Of a stretch of 59,722 nt of DNA, positions 32,805 to 42,425 are shown in pieces. The stretch is taken from positions 9,345-69,066 of the forward strand of contig SVQH01000016.1 of NCBI GenBank assembly GCA_015065425.1, read 5' to 3'. The translations under genes were made by a program, and so were the position numbers. The notes beneath the pieces were generated by a model. The model worked only from the letters and a program-made list of their open reading frames with translations, did not search any database and was not told the DNA's origin. Each line of letters begins with the position of its first letter. The stretch's first letter is position 1. The DNA is from Oscillospiraceae bacterium. GTDB taxonomy: Bacteria; Bacillota; Clostridia; Oscillospirales; Acutalibacteraceae.

Positions 32805-34469
32805 ATGTTATTAAAGTTGAAAAATAACGAGAAATTACGTAATATTATCGGCAATATCAACTTGATTTATACATGCATTTTAATTACATATGCTGTATTA
32901 AGAGAAATTGTTCCGTTAGCCAAAATAATTGGTAATGAAGTTTTTTCTTACGGTATTTTTTTTATTGGATTATTGATAATTGTAGCAAATTTATCCTTTT
33001 ATCTGTCTGCTTTTCGCAACAAGAAGTTTTTACTGATCTTGGTATTCTTAGCCGCATGCGTTTTATCCACAGTGCTCAATCATAAATTAGGGATAATTGA
33101 AAACATTAAAGCAATCGGCTGGATGATGATTTACTTTTTTGTTGCCTATCCATTGGTAACATTACAAAAAGATAAAAAAGAATTTACGCTTACTGCAATC
33201 TTCAGTGTCATTTTAATAGTTTTAAGTTTTGCCGTAGCTTTTTCTTTACCCATGTACTTCTATAATGTGGATTACACATATTTTAATTTTAACGCTGCAG
33301 GTATAACTTCAAATCAAGGCTTCAGTCACGAATATATGCGTTTATGGGGTATTTTTAATGAAGCAAACAGAGCTGCAGTGTACTCGTTAGTCGGAATTAT
33401 TGCAGCCATCTATATTTTTGCAAAGAAAAAATCTGTTTTTGTAAAAATTGGGTCTGCGTTTGCCGCAGTATTGATGTTCTCATTTATTATTTTAAGCCAA
33501 TCAAGAACAGCACAGCTTATATCTGTACTTATTTGTGTATGGTTTGCTTTCTATTCTCTGTTTACAAAATTTGCCGTATCATTTTCATTGCTCAAAAGAA
33601 TTCTGTATGCAGTAATTGTTGCAATACTATCTGCGGTAATATGTTTAGGCATATTTGTTTTAAGCGAAAAGACCTTACCCATTGTAAAAAAGACAGTATA
33701 TAATACAAGTTCCGTTTCTTATATTATTAGCGTTCATGAGTTTTACGATAACATCTACAAAAAAACTGATCTAAACATAACAAACGGTTATCTGGAAAGT
33801 ATCATAAACGAGTTATTGCCACTTGAAACTAATACAGAAAACATTCAGGAAACTGAGTCGACAACAGAAATTTCTATCCCGGCGGAGACAGAAACAATTT
33901 CTGAGAAAGAAACCTCTGTATCAGAAAATATAACAGGACAAGAAGAATTCACATCAGCAGAAACACAATCGACGCCATCACAAAACAATATCACACAAAA
34001 ACCGAGCATTGATATCGAAGAATTGAAAAGACCTGATGTGTCTGGTAACGGCAATTTATCAAACGGACGTTTAAGAAGATGGCAGGAAGGAATAATAGTA
34101 TTTTCAAAATCCCCTATAATAGGAACCTCACCGAGAGAAGTTTCCGATTTTGCAAAAATACACTGTCCTGAAACATATTTAGCAAAATATGACTATATAA
34201 TACATAATTCATATATTGAGCTTTTGGCAGGGACAGGTATTTTAGGTTTTTTCCCGCTGATGATACTGTTAATTGTTTCGGCTTGTTATATGCTTATTTC
34301 AGTATTTAAAAAAGAATTTAATTTTGCATTTATGATTTTGGCATCAATTGTTATCACATTTGCTTGTATGGCGATATTACAAACAGAAATATTCTTTATC
34401 TTTACCTTAGGCGGATTACTTTTCTGGTTTGCTCTTGGTTCCGTCACGGAAAAAAAACAGAAGCATTAA
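32805..34469 (+). CDS. O-antigen ligase/polymerase-like membrane protein (Wzy type)
   Basis: A 554-residue integral membrane protein with about ten helices. The C-terminal part carries the O-antigen ligase/polymerase pattern: a large extracytoplasmic loop, then RRWQEGIIVFSKSPIIGTS and HNSYIELLAGTGILGFFPL. These proteins polymerise repeat units on the outer face. The loop (residues ~335-415) contains an unusual stretch very rich in Thr, Ser and Glu, with many TET/SET triplets, which looks disordered and may be spaced like a linker. GGAG lies 10 bases before the start. It is likely the polymerase of the cluster. Confidence 0.82.
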   Translation: MLLKLKNNEKLRNIIGNINLIYTCILITYAVLREIVPLAKIIGNEVFSYGIFFIGLLIIVANLSFYLSAFRNKKFLLILVFLAACVLSTVLNHKLGIIENIKAIGWMMIYFFVAYPLVTLQKDKKEFTLTAIFSVILIVLSFAVAFSLPMYFYNVDYTYFNFNAAGITSNQGFSHEYMRLWGIFNEANRAAVYSLVGIIAAIYIFAKKKSVFVKIGSAFAAVLMFSFIILSQSRTAQLISVLICVWFAFYSLFTKFAVSFSLLKRILYAVIVAILSAVICLGIFVLSEKTLPIVKKTVYNTSSVSYIISVHEFYDNIYKKTDLNITNGYLESIINELLPLETNTENIQETESTTEISIPAETETISEKETSVSENITGQEEFTSAETQSTPSQNNITQKPSIDIEELKRPDVSGNGNLSNGRLRRWQEGIIVFSKSPIIGTSPREVSDFAKIHCPETYLAKYDYIIHNSYIELLAGTGILGFFPLMILLIVSACYMLISVFKKEFNFAFMILASIVITFACMAILQTEIFFIFTLGGLLFWFALGSVTEKKQKH

Positions 34470-34499
34470 TAAATTATTTTCTGTAAGAGGTTATGTGTT

Positions 34500-35612
34500 A
34501 TGATAAAAGTTTTGGTATCCGGATTAAAAGAACCTGTCGGAGGTTTGGAAAAAGTTGTTTTTGAATATGCAAAACCGTTAATCAAGAAGTATGATATTCA
34601 TTTTGACTTTATTATTTTTAATAAAAACTTTTCAAAAGAACAGGAACTGAGCCGCCTTGGAACAATATTCCATGTTACCTCAAGAAAGGATAATTTAAAA
34701 AAATACAAAGAAGAGCTTGAGGATATCTTCAGGAAAACTTCTTATGATGCTGTATGGGGAAATTATACAGGACTTACAAACATAGACTTATTAGTTCTAG
34801 CAAAAAAACATAATGTTCCCGTCAGAATCGCCCACAGCCATGTATCTGCATTAAGCTGGGGCTCTCACGTTATGGAGTATATTGTAAAGTTGCTGCATTA
34901 TTATAATAAAAAACGGCTGCCCAAATTTGCTACCCACTATTGGGGATGCTCAGAAAGTGCGTGTAGCTTCATGTTCCCATCCAAGGTAAAAAATAACTTT
35001 ACAGTAATCAAAAATGCTGTTGACCTCAATATATTTCACCCTGATAAACACAAAAGAAATACCGTGCGGGAAGAATTGGGTATATTCTCATCTGCACCAA
35101 TTATCGGACATGTGGCAAGAATGTGCAAAGAAAAGAATCAATTTTTTTTATTATCGGTTTTTGCAGAAATAATAAAACTTTGTCCTGATGCAGTTCTTCT
35201 GTTTATCGGTGACGGAGAGTTAAAAGATCAATTAATTGAACAAGCACATTTATTAAAAATAGAAAACAGCATTATATTTACCGGTTACAAAAGTAATGTT
35301 GCAGACTATCTTTGTGCAATGGATGTTTTTGTTCTGCCCTCAATATCAGAAGGCTTAGGTTTATGTGCTATAGAGGCACAGGCATCTGGAGTACCTTGTG
35401 TTGTATCAGATGTTGTCCCTTCAGTTGTTGACATTTCTGAAACAACAGAATTTTTATCTTTAAACAGCGAAAAAACCTTATGGGCAGAAACTATTTTATT
35501 CTCCTGCAAAAAAAATATCAATGAACCTGCAGAATGTGTATCAAAAAACGGATATGAAATAAATGTTCAGGCTGAAAAAATTATAAAAATTTTTACTGGA
35601 GATAAAGTATGA
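34500..35612 (+). CDS. Glycosyltransferase family 4
   Basis: A 370-residue GT-B fold enzyme. It has the N-terminal GGLEKVVFEYAKPL, the linker PNAVDLNIF-like segment (KNAVDLNIFHP), GHVARMCKEKNQF, FIGDGELKDQL, FTGYKSNVADYL and the donor-site motif VLPSISEGLGLCAIEAQA with E-x7-E. These are the GT4 features. It should add a sugar with retention of configuration. AGAGG lies before the start. Its end overlaps the next gene by 4 nt (ATGA), indicating coupling. Confidence 0.9.
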   Translation: MIKVLVSGLKEPVGGLEKVVFEYAKPLIKKYDIHFDFIIFNKNFSKEQELSRLGTIFHVTSRKDNLKKYKEELEDIFRKTSYDAVWGNYTGLTNIDLLVLAKKHNVPVRIAHSHVSALSWGSHVMEYIVKLLHYYNKKRLPKFATHYWGCSESACSFMFPSKVKNNFTVIKNAVDLNIFHPDKHKRNTVREELGIFSSAPIIGHVARMCKEKNQFFLLSVFAEIIKLCPDAVLLFIGDGELKDQLIEQAHLLKIENSIIFTGYKSNVADYLCAMDVFVLPSISEGLGLCAIEAQASGVPCVVSDVVPSVVDISETTEFLSLNSEKTLWAETILFSCKKNINEPAECVSKNGYEINVQAEKIIKIFTGDKV

Positions 35613-36691
35613 AAATCGGAATTTTAACATTTCCCAAAGCTATAAATTACGGTGCTGCATTACAGGCTGCTGCTCTTAGCAGGGTTTTGTCTGACCGTTC
35701 ACATGATGTTTACTTCCTTTCGCATATCAATAAAAATACTGCATCTGCATCAAAGGTTTTCGATATAACTAAAATCCTTAACATAAAATATTCCCTGGCA
35801 CATATCATCAATTTGCCTGTTGCAGTAAAAAGAAAACTTAATTTTTCCGATTTCTGGAAAAAACACTTCAGATTTGATTCTGCAATTCCTCATAATTATG
35901 ATCTCATTATAACAGGAAGCGATCAGGTATGGAATTATAATCTGACCGGTGATGATTGGTTTTTCTATCTTGATTTTGAGAAAAACAACACAAAAAAGGC
36001 AGCATACTCAGCAAGTTTTGGTCTGTCAGAAATAGCTACTGACAGGCAGGATAAGATTAGAACATTAATCAATGATATTGATTTTCTGTCTGTACGGGAA
36101 AAAACTGCGGCAAAGTTAATATCGGAATTATGCGAAAAAGAAGCCACTGTTACAGTTGACCCAACATTGCTTTTAACCAAAGAACAATGGTGTAAATTCT
36201 TCGATAAAAAGGAAGAAAAAAAGGGGTATATTTTTGTTTATACACTGTTCAACAGCGATAAAATATGGGAATACGCAAAGTTTCTTTCCAACAAAACAGG
36301 GCTTCCCATAAAGACCATCAGCTATTCAAAACTTCACCGTCACAATGCCATATACAACTTTACTGCAGGCCCTGATGATTGGGTAAATTATATGCTCAAT
36401 GCCGACTATGTAGTGACAAATTCTTTCCACGGAGTTGCATTTTCAATCAATTTCAACAAAAATTTCTTTTTTGATATGCCTCCCGAAAAAGCTGGTGTCG
36501 GATCAAGAATATCAGACATAACGGAAAGATATTCGCTGTCGCACAGGAACATTTCCGCACCCAATTTTGTTGAAACGGCAGAAGCTCCTGATTTTTCAGC
36601 AGCAAACAAACTACTTGAAGAAGACAGATTTTTTTCTTTCAGTTTTATTGACAGTTTTCTTAACAGCAAAAGTGCTCCTGAGGAGGAATAG
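35609..36691 (+). CDS. Polysaccharide pyruvyl transferase family protein
   Basis: A 360-residue member of the polysaccharide pyruvyl transferase family (CsaB-like, PF04230). The pattern is GILTFPKAINYGAALQAAAL, ITGSDQVWN, AYSASFGLS, SVREKTAA, TVDPTLLLTKEQW and the late NSFHGVAFSINF. These enzymes use phosphoenolpyruvate to add a pyruvate ketal to a sugar. The product would be an acidic polymer. Some family members do other sulfur or methyl-type modifications, so the function is likely, not certain. GGAG lies before the start, 4-nt overlap with the GT4 gene. Confidence 0.85.
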   Translation: MKIGILTFPKAINYGAALQAAALSRVLSDRSHDVYFLSHINKNTASASKVFDITKILNIKYSLAHIINLPVAVKRKLNFSDFWKKHFRFDSAIPHNYDLIITGSDQVWNYNLTGDDWFFYLDFEKNNTKKAAYSASFGLSEIATDRQDKIRTLINDIDFLSVREKTAAKLISELCEKEATVTVDPTLLLTKEQWCKFFDKKEEKKGYIFVYTLFNSDKIWEYAKFLSNKTGLPIKTISYSKLHRHNAIYNFTAGPDDWVNYMLNADYVVTNSFHGVAFSINFNKNFFFDMPPEKAGVGSRISDITERYSLSHRNISAPNFVETAEAPDFSAANKLLEEDRFFSFSFIDSFLNSKSAPEEE

Positions 36692-36693
36692 AA

Positions 36694-38121
36694 TTGAGTT
36701 CCCGCAATGAAAAACTTGTTAAAAACGTGATCCTTTTTGCAATAGGTAATATAGGCTCAAAGCTTCTGCAGGTCATTCTTGTTCCTTTATATACAAGGGT
36801 AATGACAAGTTCCGAATACGGCACCGTAGATATAATGCAGGCTGTTGTCTCACTTCTGATACCGATATTCTCTTTTACCATATATGAAGCCGTATTCAGA
36901 TATGCCATGGAAAAGGAATACAATAAAAAAGCGGTTTACTCAACAGGCATAGTAATGTCCGTTCTTGGTACACTTATCCTTTGCACCGGAGGAACAGCAG
37001 TTTCATTTTTCATTGATCCTGTTTTTGTCTGGCTTGTTGTGGCAAATTCTGTTGCAGGTTTTTTCAGAAGTCTTCTCTCACAATATGCCCGAGCAGTTGA
37101 AAAAACTGTTCTTTTTACTGTAGACAGCGTATTGCTCACCGTTTTTGTTCTCATTCTTAATATTATATTTATCATAAAACTTGATATGGGTATCATCGGC
37201 TATATGCTTGGTTATATTCTTGCCAATCTTTTATCCTGCTTTTTCCTGTTCTTATTCCTTGGAGAATACAGAAAATTTTCACTGAAAGCTGTCACAAAAC
37301 CTCTTGTAAAAGAAATGATGAGATTTTCTCTGCCTCTGATACCAAATGCTGTATGCTGGTGGTTATCAAGTTTTATTGACAGAGTAATCATTACTGCTGT
37401 TGTAGGAGAAGCTGCCAACGGAATATATGCGGCAGGACACAAAATCCCCAGCATGTTAACCGTTATCGTCACAATCTTTTTTCAGGCATGGCAGATGTCA
37501 GCGAATCAGGAGTTCAAAAAAAAGGATATTGCAGACTTTTATACGGAAATACATGACCAGATATTCTCTGTAATAACTCTTGCATCATCCTTACTTATTC
37601 TTTTCTGCAAACCCATCACATCGATTTTTCTCGGTGAAGAATATTACAGTGCCTGGCAAGTAATGCCCTTACTTCTGGTTGCAATAAGTTTCTTTTCTTT
37701 TGCACAGTTTCTCGGTTCAATTTATTCGGCAAATAAAAAAACAGGAATGGCTCTTGTAACAAATCTTATAGGTGTCATTATAAGTCTTTCTGTTAACATA
37801 ATTCTTGTTGCTGTGTTAAAAATCGGAATAATCGGTTCAGCGATTGCAACGGTATGCAGTTACTTTGTCCTTTGGAATATAAGAATAAAAAACACATATA
37901 GAATCGTTCCTATCAAGTACAAAAGGGGAAAAATGGTAATTACAACAGTAATACTGCTTGCACAGGCAATTCTTGTAACATTATCGTTGAACCACGTTAT
38001 TACCTACATCCTTTCTGCTGTCGCTTTTGTTTCTCTTACCATCATTTTCTTAAAGGATATAGTCAGTCTAATAAGATTTGCTCTTAGTTTTGTAAAGAAA
38101 ATACTGAAAAGAGGTGCCTGA
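36694..38121 (+). CDS. Polysaccharide flippase (Wzx type)
   Basis: A 475-residue membrane protein of the polysaccharide biosynthesis/MOP flippase superfamily with about 12-14 hydrophobic helices. The N-terminal NVILFAIGNIGSKLLQVILVPLYTRVM is split by a typical Gly turn, and SEYGTVDIM follows, the usual motif of Wzx proteins. It should move lipid-linked repeat units to the outer face for the polymerase. Translation starts at a TTG (36694), which has AGGAGG eight bases upstream and no nearby ATG in frame. The gap to the upstream gene is 2 bp. Confidence 0.88.
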   Translation: MSSRNEKLVKNVILFAIGNIGSKLLQVILVPLYTRVMTSSEYGTVDIMQAVVSLLIPIFSFTIYEAVFRYAMEKEYNKKAVYSTGIVMSVLGTLILCTGGTAVSFFIDPVFVWLVVANSVAGFFRSLLSQYARAVEKTVLFTVDSVLLTVFVLILNIIFIIKLDMGIIGYMLGYILANLLSCFFLFLFLGEYRKFSLKAVTKPLVKEMMRFSLPLIPNAVCWWLSSFIDRVIITAVVGEAANGIYAAGHKIPSMLTVIVTIFFQAWQMSANQEFKKKDIADFYTEIHDQIFSVITLASSLLILFCKPITSIFLGEEYYSAWQVMPLLLVAISFFSFAQFLGSIYSANKKTGMALVTNLIGVIISLSVNIILVAVLKIGIIGSAIATVCSYFVLWNIRIKNTYRIVPIKYKRGKMVITTVILLAQAILVTLSLNHVITYILSAVAFVSLTIIFLKDIVSLIRFALSFVKKILKRGA

Positions 38122-38122
38122 T

Positions 38123-39265
38123 TTGAATACGGTTTATAACGATTTATCAAACTGCTGCGGATGTGCTTTATGTGAATATGTATGTCCCAAAAATGCAATT
38201 ACAATGAAAATGATTGATGGGTTTTATTACCCCGACATAAATCAGGAGCTTTGCATAGACTGCGGAATCTGTCAGAAAAAATGTCCGTTTAACAAAGACA
38301 AAAACGAGCAATCTAACTGTAAAGAAGCTTATGCATTAAAGAATAAAAACGATGATGTAATAAAAAAGAGTTCATCAGGGGGTATATTTACGGCTCTTTC
38401 TGATTATATACTATCTCTCGATGGATATATAATCGGAGCAGATTTTGATCAGAATATGAATGCAATTCATACAGTAGCATCAACATCATCTGAACGTGAC
38501 CGTATGAGAGGTTCTAAGTATATTCAATGTGACACTGCAGGTATATATTATAAAATAAAACAGTTGCTTGAAACAGGAAAACCAATTCTTTTTACAGGTA
38601 CCCCATGCCAGGTTGCAGCAGCAAGAACTGCATTTTCCGGGAAAGAAAATATTTATTTTGTAGATATAATCTGTCACGGTGTTCCTTCCCCTGATGTATG
38701 GAAGAAATATGTTGACTTTATTGAAAATAAATACAATAAAAAGTTGGCATTCTATTCTTTCAGAGACAAAGAAAAAAGCGGCTGGAGAAATTACAGTGCA
38801 AAATTGACCTTTACAGACGGTTCAACGCTTTCTCATAACAATATAACAGGAAGTTTTATTGAGCTTTTCAGTTATGATGTCTGTATGCGTGAATCCTGCA
38901 CAAAATGCCCTTTCACTTCCTTATTCAGATACGGAGACATAACAATAGGCGACTTCTGGGGCATTGAAAATATAATACCTGAAATAAGCGACAACAAGGG
39001 AATATCTGCGGTAATGCTGAATACGCAAAATGGAGAAAATTTGTTTTCAAAGATTTCTTCTTCAGTTGATGTTTTCGCATGTAAGCAAACGGATATAGCA
39101 AAAAAACAACCGAATCTCTCTCGCCCGTCCTCTTTTTCAAATAAAGCAGCAAATTTCCAAAAGGACATAAGAATTATGCCTTTCGAGGAAATTCTGAAAA
39201 AATATACACGGGTAGGAATGAAAAGAAGGATAATCGACTTAGTAAAAACCATTTTGAAAAAATAA
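38123..39265 (+). CDS. FrhB-like iron-sulfur protein of polysaccharide clusters
   Basis: A 380-residue protein. It starts with two 4Fe-4S ferredoxin motifs (CCGCALCEYVCP and CIDCGICQKKCPF), followed by the FrhB/coenzyme F420 hydrogenase beta-subunit N- and C-terminal domains (SSGGIFTALSDYIL, FTGTPCQVAAAR, DIICHGVPSPDVWKKY, GDFWGIE). These proteins occur in polysaccharide loci of bacteria that lack F420, often near pyruvyl transferases, with unknown role, probably a redox or FAD-linked step on a sugar. Start: TTG 38123, seven bases after GAGGTG, with a GTG at 38114 as alternative; the upstream gene stops at 38121. Confidence 0.85.
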   Translation: MNTVYNDLSNCCGCALCEYVCPKNAITMKMIDGFYYPDINQELCIDCGICQKKCPFNKDKNEQSNCKEAYALKNKNDDVIKKSSSGGIFTALSDYILSLDGYIIGADFDQNMNAIHTVASTSSERDRMRGSKYIQCDTAGIYYKIKQLLETGKPILFTGTPCQVAAARTAFSGKENIYFVDIICHGVPSPDVWKKYVDFIENKYNKKLAFYSFRDKEKSGWRNYSAKLTFTDGSTLSHNNITGSFIELFSYDVCMRESCTKCPFTSLFRYGDITIGDFWGIENIIPEISDNKGISAVMLNTQNGENLFSKISSSVDVFACKQTDIAKKQPNLSRPSSFSNKAANFQKDIRIMPFEEILKKYTRVGMKRRIIDLVKTILKK

Positions 39266-39267
39266 TA

Positions 39268-39313
39268 CATAAACTGACCCGGATGCATTTTACTGCACCC
39301 GGGTCAGTTTATG
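39268..39313. terminator. Strong bidirectional terminator
   Basis: A 20-bp stem, 39268-39287 with 39294-39313, with one A/C mismatch and a six-base loop. It ends both convergent halves of the polysaccharide cluster. T-runs are short on both sides. Confidence 0.85.
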
Positions 39314-39315
39314 TG

Positions 39316-40374
39316 TTATCGTTCTGCTTTGAGCTTTGTAAAGAGTTTTATAAATCTTCTCTTTACGAAGGTTATGGTTTTGCTTTCGAGGTATACAAGG
39401 GAAGTTGAATTTATTTTGTAGGGGATGAGCATTATTTTCATGTATGTTGAATTTGCTCTTGCATTCTGTAGGCTCCATTTTACATTGGGATTTTTCAGCA
39501 TCTTTTTTATCTCGGCTCTTTTTTCCTTTGAGGAAAGTGTACAGCCGGGATTTGTTATATTTTCAACACAGCCTATAAAACGCTCTATGTATCTTCTTGC
39601 GAGGAATTCTCTGCTGTTTTCATCATCAATGCCCCAATTTTTATAGAGGTCTGTCATCCAGCCGTGCTCTTCTTCTCGCTTGGCATACATTTCGGGGCGA
39701 TACTTTGCAGTTTCGCTTTCAGCTCTTGCTCTCATGAAATGATAATACTTATTATCGGATACAACAACCCTTTCAACTCCTTTTATGACACTGAGGTTAA
39801 AGGGGAAATCATCCCAGAAGGTGTTGGGGAACAAAAGCTCGTTTTCATGGATATACGAAGACAGGAAAAGCTTGTTCCAGGGAGTGTAGAGAAGGTTTTT
39901 ATCAAAAAGTCTGTAAGCATTTTCTCTGAATTCCTGCTGAGAAGAAAACACCTGAGAAGGCTGTGACAGCTCCTGAGTTGTATACTCGGTATCACTGTGA
40001 TAAGTGTCTATAAAATAACCTGTTACCACATACTGAGCATTGTTTTCTTCTGCAAGGTCATACATATCCTGAAGCATGGTAGGCTCTGCCCAGTCGTCAG
40101 AGTCCATAAAGTACATATACTTACCTTTTGCCTGAGGAATGGCAACATTTCTTGCAGATGGGGCACCGCCGTTTTCCTTGTGAATAACCTTGATTCTCGG
40201 GTCATTTGCGGCATATTCATCGCATATCTCGCCGCTTCTGTCCTTGGTTCCGTCATCAACGGCAAAAAGCTCCCATTCGCTGAGAGTCTGTGCCTGAATA
40301 CTCTCTATTGCCTTTCCGACAAATTTTTCAACACCGTATACCGGCATTATTACAGATACTTTAATTTCTTCCAT
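39316..40374 (-). CDS. Glycosyltransferase family 2
   Basis: A 352-residue GT-A enzyme. It has VSVIMPVYGVEKFVG, LFAVDDGTKDRS, GGAPSARNVAIPQAKG and the YFMDSDDWAEP (DxD) segment, all at expected spacing. The C-terminal half (~150-350) is unlike that of the GT2 at 31731, so it is a separate enzyme. It lies 20 bp after the UDP-galactopyranose mutase gene, so it could be a galactofuranosyl transferase (inference from context). Start at 40374 is taken because GGACGGGGG precedes it; a longer reading to 40398 is unsupported. Confidence 0.87.
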   Translation of the reverse strand: MEEIKVSVIMPVYGVEKFVGKAIESIQAQTLSEWELFAVDDGTKDRSGEICDEYAANDPRIKVIHKENGGAPSARNVAIPQAKGKYMYFMDSDDWAEPTMLQDMYDLAEENNAQYVVTGYFIDTYHSDTEYTTQELSQPSQVFSSQQEFRENAYRLFDKNLLYTPWNKLFLSSYIHENELLFPNTFWDDFPFNLSVIKGVERVVVSDNKYYHFMRARAESETAKYRPEMYAKREEEHGWMTDLYKNWGIDDENSREFLARRYIERFIGCVENITNPGCTLSSKEKRAEIKKMLKNPNVKWSLQNARANSTYMKIMLIPYKINSTSLVYLESKTITFVKRRFIKLFTKLKAER

Positions 40375-40394
40375 TTTCCCCCGTCCTTCCGACA

Positions 40395-41495
40395 TCATCC
40401 GAATATCTCTTTTGCCTTATCAAGTGCAGACCTTATTACCTTATCCATATCGTAATATTTATACTCGGCAAGTCTTCCTCCGAATATAACATTTTCTTCT
40501 TTATCAGCAAGAGCCTTATATTTACCGTAAAGCTCCTGATTTTCTTCATCGTTTACGGGATAATAAGCCTCCATGCCTTTTTCCCATGATGAAGGATACT
40601 CTCTTGTTATAACGGTTTTTTCCTGTGTGCCGAACTCGAAATGCTTATGCTCAATGATTCTTGTAAAGGGAGTCTCCCTGTCTGTATAATTGACAACGGC
40701 GACACCCTGATAATCGGGCATATCCTTTACTTCCGTCTCAAAACGCAGGCTTCTGTAGGAGAGGTCACCGTAAAGTGAATCGTAAAAAGAATCAAGCGTT
40801 CCCGTATAAAGCACCTCATGTGCAAGGGCATTATATTTTTCCCTGTCAGAGTTATAATCGACACCCGTGATAATATCTGCACCTTCAAAAAGCTTTTCTA
40901 TAAGCACATTATATCCGCCTATGGGTATTCCCTGATAACTATCATTGAAATAATTATTATCATAAGTATATCTTACGGGAAGCCGTTTTATAATAAATGA
41001 CGGCAGCTGAGTACAGTCTCTGCCCCATTGCTTTTCTGTATACCCTTTGACAAGCTTACGGTATACATCCTCACCCACAAGGCTGATTGCCTGTTCCTCA
41101 AGGTTTTCGGGCTCATGTGTTATTACACTGCTCTGTTCTTCAATTTTTTTTCTTGCTTCTTCGGGAGTGATAACACCCCAAAGCTTTGAAAAAGTGTTCA
41201 TATTGAAGGGCAGATTATATATTTCCCCCTTATAATTTGCAATGGGAGAATTTGTAAAGCGGTTGAACTCACATAAGGAATTGACATACTCCCATACTTC
41301 TTTATCACTTGTATGAAAAATATGTGCTCCGTATTTATGTACGGTCACACCTTCTATGTTTTCACAATATATATTTCCGCCGATATGCTCTCTTTTTTCA
41401 ATAACCAAACACTTTTTTGAGTGCTTAAGAGCTTCTCTGCAGAATACTGCACCGAAAAGTCCGCTTCCGACTATAAGATAGTCGTATTTTTTCAT
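40395..41495 (-). CDS. glf: UDP-galactopyranose mutase
   Basis: A 366-residue flavoenzyme, the usual length of Glf. It has the FAD-binding N-terminus YDYLIVGSGLFGAVFCREA, then KREHIGGNIYCEN, YGAHIFHTSD, NLPFNMNTFSKLWG, KGYTEKQWGRD and the substrate-binding RYPSSW-like segment TREYPSSWEKG, plus a late AEYKYYDMDKVI. It converts UDP-galactopyranose to UDP-galactofuranose, so the polymer likely contains galactofuranose. ATG 41495 has GGAGATGATAAT upstream; the ORF extends to 41519 in frame without support. First gene of a two-gene operon with the GT2. Confidence 0.95.
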   Translation of the reverse strand: MKKYDYLIVGSGLFGAVFCREALKHSKKCLVIEKREHIGGNIYCENIEGVTVHKYGAHIFHTSDKEVWEYVNSLCEFNRFTNSPIANYKGEIYNLPFNMNTFSKLWGVITPEEARKKIEEQSSVITHEPENLEEQAISLVGEDVYRKLVKGYTEKQWGRDCTQLPSFIIKRLPVRYTYDNNYFNDSYQGIPIGGYNVLIEKLFEGADIITGVDYNSDREKYNALAHEVLYTGTLDSFYDSLYGDLSYRSLRFETEVKDMPDYQGVAVVNYTDRETPFTRIIEHKHFEFGTQEKTVITREYPSSWEKGMEAYYPVNDEENQELYGKYKALADKEENVIFGGRLAEYKYYDMDKVIRSALDKAKEIFG

Positions 41496-41531
41496 ATTAT
41501 CATCTCCGAAAAAACGCACATAATCAAGTAT

Positions 41532-41561
41532 ATATTACTATATTTTATACCTTAATGTCAA
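41532..41561 (-). promoter_or_regulatory. Possible promoter of glf
   Basis: On the minus strand TTGACA (41556-41561), 18-bp spacer, TAATAT (41532-41537). Confidence 0.5.
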
Positions 41562-41644
41562 TAAATGCAGAAGAATATAATAATATGTTTATAATAATTA
41601 ATTTTTGTGTATCTGTTTGCTCAATAAAAAACTTAGAAAACTAT

Positions 41645-41673
41645 TTGACATACCATAGCATATTTCCTATAAT
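41645..41673 (+). promoter_or_regulatory. Consensus promoter of the histidine phosphatase gene
   Basis: TTGACA (41645-41650), 17-bp spacer, TATAAT (41668-41673), 41 bp before the start codon. Confidence 0.8.
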
Positions 41674-41714
41674 GATTATAATTATCCGATAAAATAATCA
41701 AAGGAAACAATAAT

Positions 41715-42416
41715 ATGGAAAACAAACAACCCGTCCTTGAACTTGAAATATATCTTATCCGCCATGCACAAAGCAACGGCAATGCGGGAATCAAAATTCA
41801 CGAAGTACCTACAATACAGGATATGGCTGATCCTCTTCTTACTCAGCTCGGAATTTCACAGGCAAAGGCACTTGGAGATTGTCTTTCCGATATTGATTTT
41901 GATTATGTTTATTCGAGTGCACTTATGAGAGCCGAGAGAACGGCAACAGAAGTTATAAACAAACAGAAAAACAGGCAGAAATTAAGAATACTGCCATTTC
42001 TCACCGAAAACGGAATGGGAGAAGACTATACGGGTGCCACATGGGAGGAGCTTCACGAAATCAATCCGGATGCCTCATTAGCTCCCGACCTTCCCGAGGA
42101 TACGACAATACTTTGTTATTCGGATAAGGACGATGATAAAGCTCTTTTTGAAAGAGCAAAAAGCACAATAGATTATCTTCGCTCACATCATGCCGACGGC
42201 GAAAAGCTTTGTGTGGTGTCCCATGCCGCATTTATAACTCACATAATTTTCTATCTTATGGGATTAAAAGAAATCCCCGTGTTTGACATCAATTTTTCAA
42301 ACACGGGAATTACAAGAATACTTTTTTATGAACCGGGCACAAATCAGTACGGTGATATCATATTTGACTACATAAACAGTACATCCCATCTTCCTAAAGA
42401 TATGAACAGCAAATAA
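41715..42416 (+). CDS. Histidine phosphatase family protein
   Basis: A 233-residue protein of the phosphoglycerate mutase-like histidine phosphatase superfamily. The catalytic LIRHAQSNGN (His17) is at the N-terminus; SSALMRAERTA and ENGMGEDYTGATW follow, and VVSHAAFITHI holds the second catalytic His. The order fits the RHG branch. It should remove phosphate from a small molecule or sugar phosphate. No signal peptide. AAAGGAAAC lies before the start. Single gene with its own promoter; the substrate is not indicated by its neighbours. Confidence 0.88.
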   Translation: MENKQPVLELEIYLIRHAQSNGNAGIKIHEVPTIQDMADPLLTQLGISQAKALGDCLSDIDFDYVYSSALMRAERTATEVINKQKNRQKLRILPFLTENGMGEDYTGATWEELHEINPDASLAPDLPEDTTILCYSDKDDDKALFERAKSTIDYLRSHHADGEKLCVVSHAAFITHIIFYLMGLKEIPVFDINFSNTGITRILFYEPGTNQYGDIIFDYINSTSHLPKDMNSK

Positions 42417-42425
42417 ATTCAAGAC

